Positions 7,698 through 7,765 of a stretch of DNA of 7,765 nucleotides are shown here, piece after piece. The translations under genes were made by a program, and so were the position numbers. Each line of letters begins with the position of its first letter. Positions within the stretch are counted from its first letter, which is position 1. The stretch is from CAYYGL01 sp964471235 (GTDB lineage: Bacteria > Calditrichota > Calditrichia > RBG-13-44-9 > J075): positions 1-7,765 of the forward strand of contig CAYYGL010000217.1 in assembly GCA_964471235.1 (NCBI GenBank), read 5' to 3'. Below the pieces are notes generated by a model, which made no database searches, was not told the DNA's origin, and saw only the letters and a list, made by a program, of their open reading frames with translations.

Positions 7698-7702
7698 GGA
7701 GG
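7698..7702 (+). promoter_or_regulatory. Strong Shine-Dalgarno GGAGG before the right-edge reading frame
   Basis: GGAGG follows an A-rich tract and lies 13 bases before the ATG at 7716, longer than the usual spacing. The octamer GGAGGAAT starting here is perfectly complementary to ATTCCTCC at 7738-7745, inside the putative coding region, so the site could be masked in an mRNA hairpin. Confidence 0.4.
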
Positions 7703-7715
7703 AATAAATAGGCGC

Positions 7716-7765
7716 ATGACAAATTGCATGTTAGAAGATTCCTCCAATGGAGCCACTTCGTTGCG
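7716..7765 (+). CDS. Possible start of a plus-strand gene truncated by the window end
   Basis: Sixteen codons are open from the ATG at 7716 to the edge, beginning MTNCMLEDSSNG; a second in-frame ATG is at 7728. The support is the GGAGG site upstream and the lack of a stop. No family can be recognised from so few residues. The orientation would make it divergent from the kinase. The stretch is too short to exclude chance. Confidence 0.3.
   Translation, partial: MTNCMLEDSSNGATSL

Larger units (their letters stand above)
7386..7715. other. Intergenic region without a confident gene, between divergent transcription units
   Basis: This 330-base stretch separates the minus-strand kinase from a possible plus-strand gene at 7716. 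I see only short or weak elements: a 42-codon minus-strand small ORF (7427-7555), promoter-like boxes on both strands, a direct repeat ATGAGAAGC (7626-7634 and 7672-7680) around the palindrome GTGCGCAC (7655-7662), and very short plus-strand ORFs such as 19 codons from the ATG at 7616. The kinase frame stays open upstream to an in-frame TGA at 7593-7595, but those 69 codons contain no ATG, GTG, TTG or CTG. No tRNA, rRNA, transposon end or CRISPR repeat is recognisable. Confidence 0.6.

Overview
The window looks like ordinary bacterial chromosome of moderate GC content. It holds three plus-strand genes on the left (the first cut by the window edge), one very large minus-strand sensor kinase gene in the middle and right, and a roughly 330-base region before a possible new plus-strand gene at the right edge. 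The periplasmic-propeller/Y_Y_Y hybrid histidine kinase architecture, next to a Ste24-type M48 protease and a DadA-like oxidoreductase, suggests an uncultured member of the Bacteroidota/Calditrichota/Marinimicrobia (FCB) assemblage. That placement is inferred from family distribution and is not shown by any marker gene.

Left block (1-2746, plus strand): the C-terminal half of a Ste24-like zinc metalloprotease with HEIGH; a HAD-superfamily phosphatase with all four HAD motifs; and a DadA-like FAD-dependent amino acid dehydrogenase/oxidase. The last two overlap by 14 bases and are almost certainly cotranscribed and translationally coupled. The protease lies about 80 bases upstream with no clear terminator between, so it may share the transcript.

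Middle and right (2856-7385, minus strand): a protein of about 1,509 residues. Its order is signal peptide, about 600 residues of two-component-regulator propeller repeats, a Y_Y_Y domain, one membrane helix, PAS, coiled coil, HisKA, HATPase_c and two receiver domains. It converges on the oxidoreductase gene with a 109-base gap. It has no DNA-binding domain and no Hpt domain, so its phosphorelay partners must be encoded elsewhere.

Right end (7386-7765): no confident gene. It contains weak promoter-like boxes, a 42-codon minus-strand small ORF, short repeats, and a strong GGAGG ribosome-binding site before a possible truncated plus-strand gene at 7716.

I did not find a convincing new multi-gene system. 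The points most worth a second look are the 5' end of the kinase gene (two competing start frames that meet at an eight-A/T run, plus a 14-base perfect palindrome), a low-complexity insert of about 45 residues in its ATPase domain, and a ribosome-binding site at the right edge that is perfectly complementary to sequence just inside the putative coding region.
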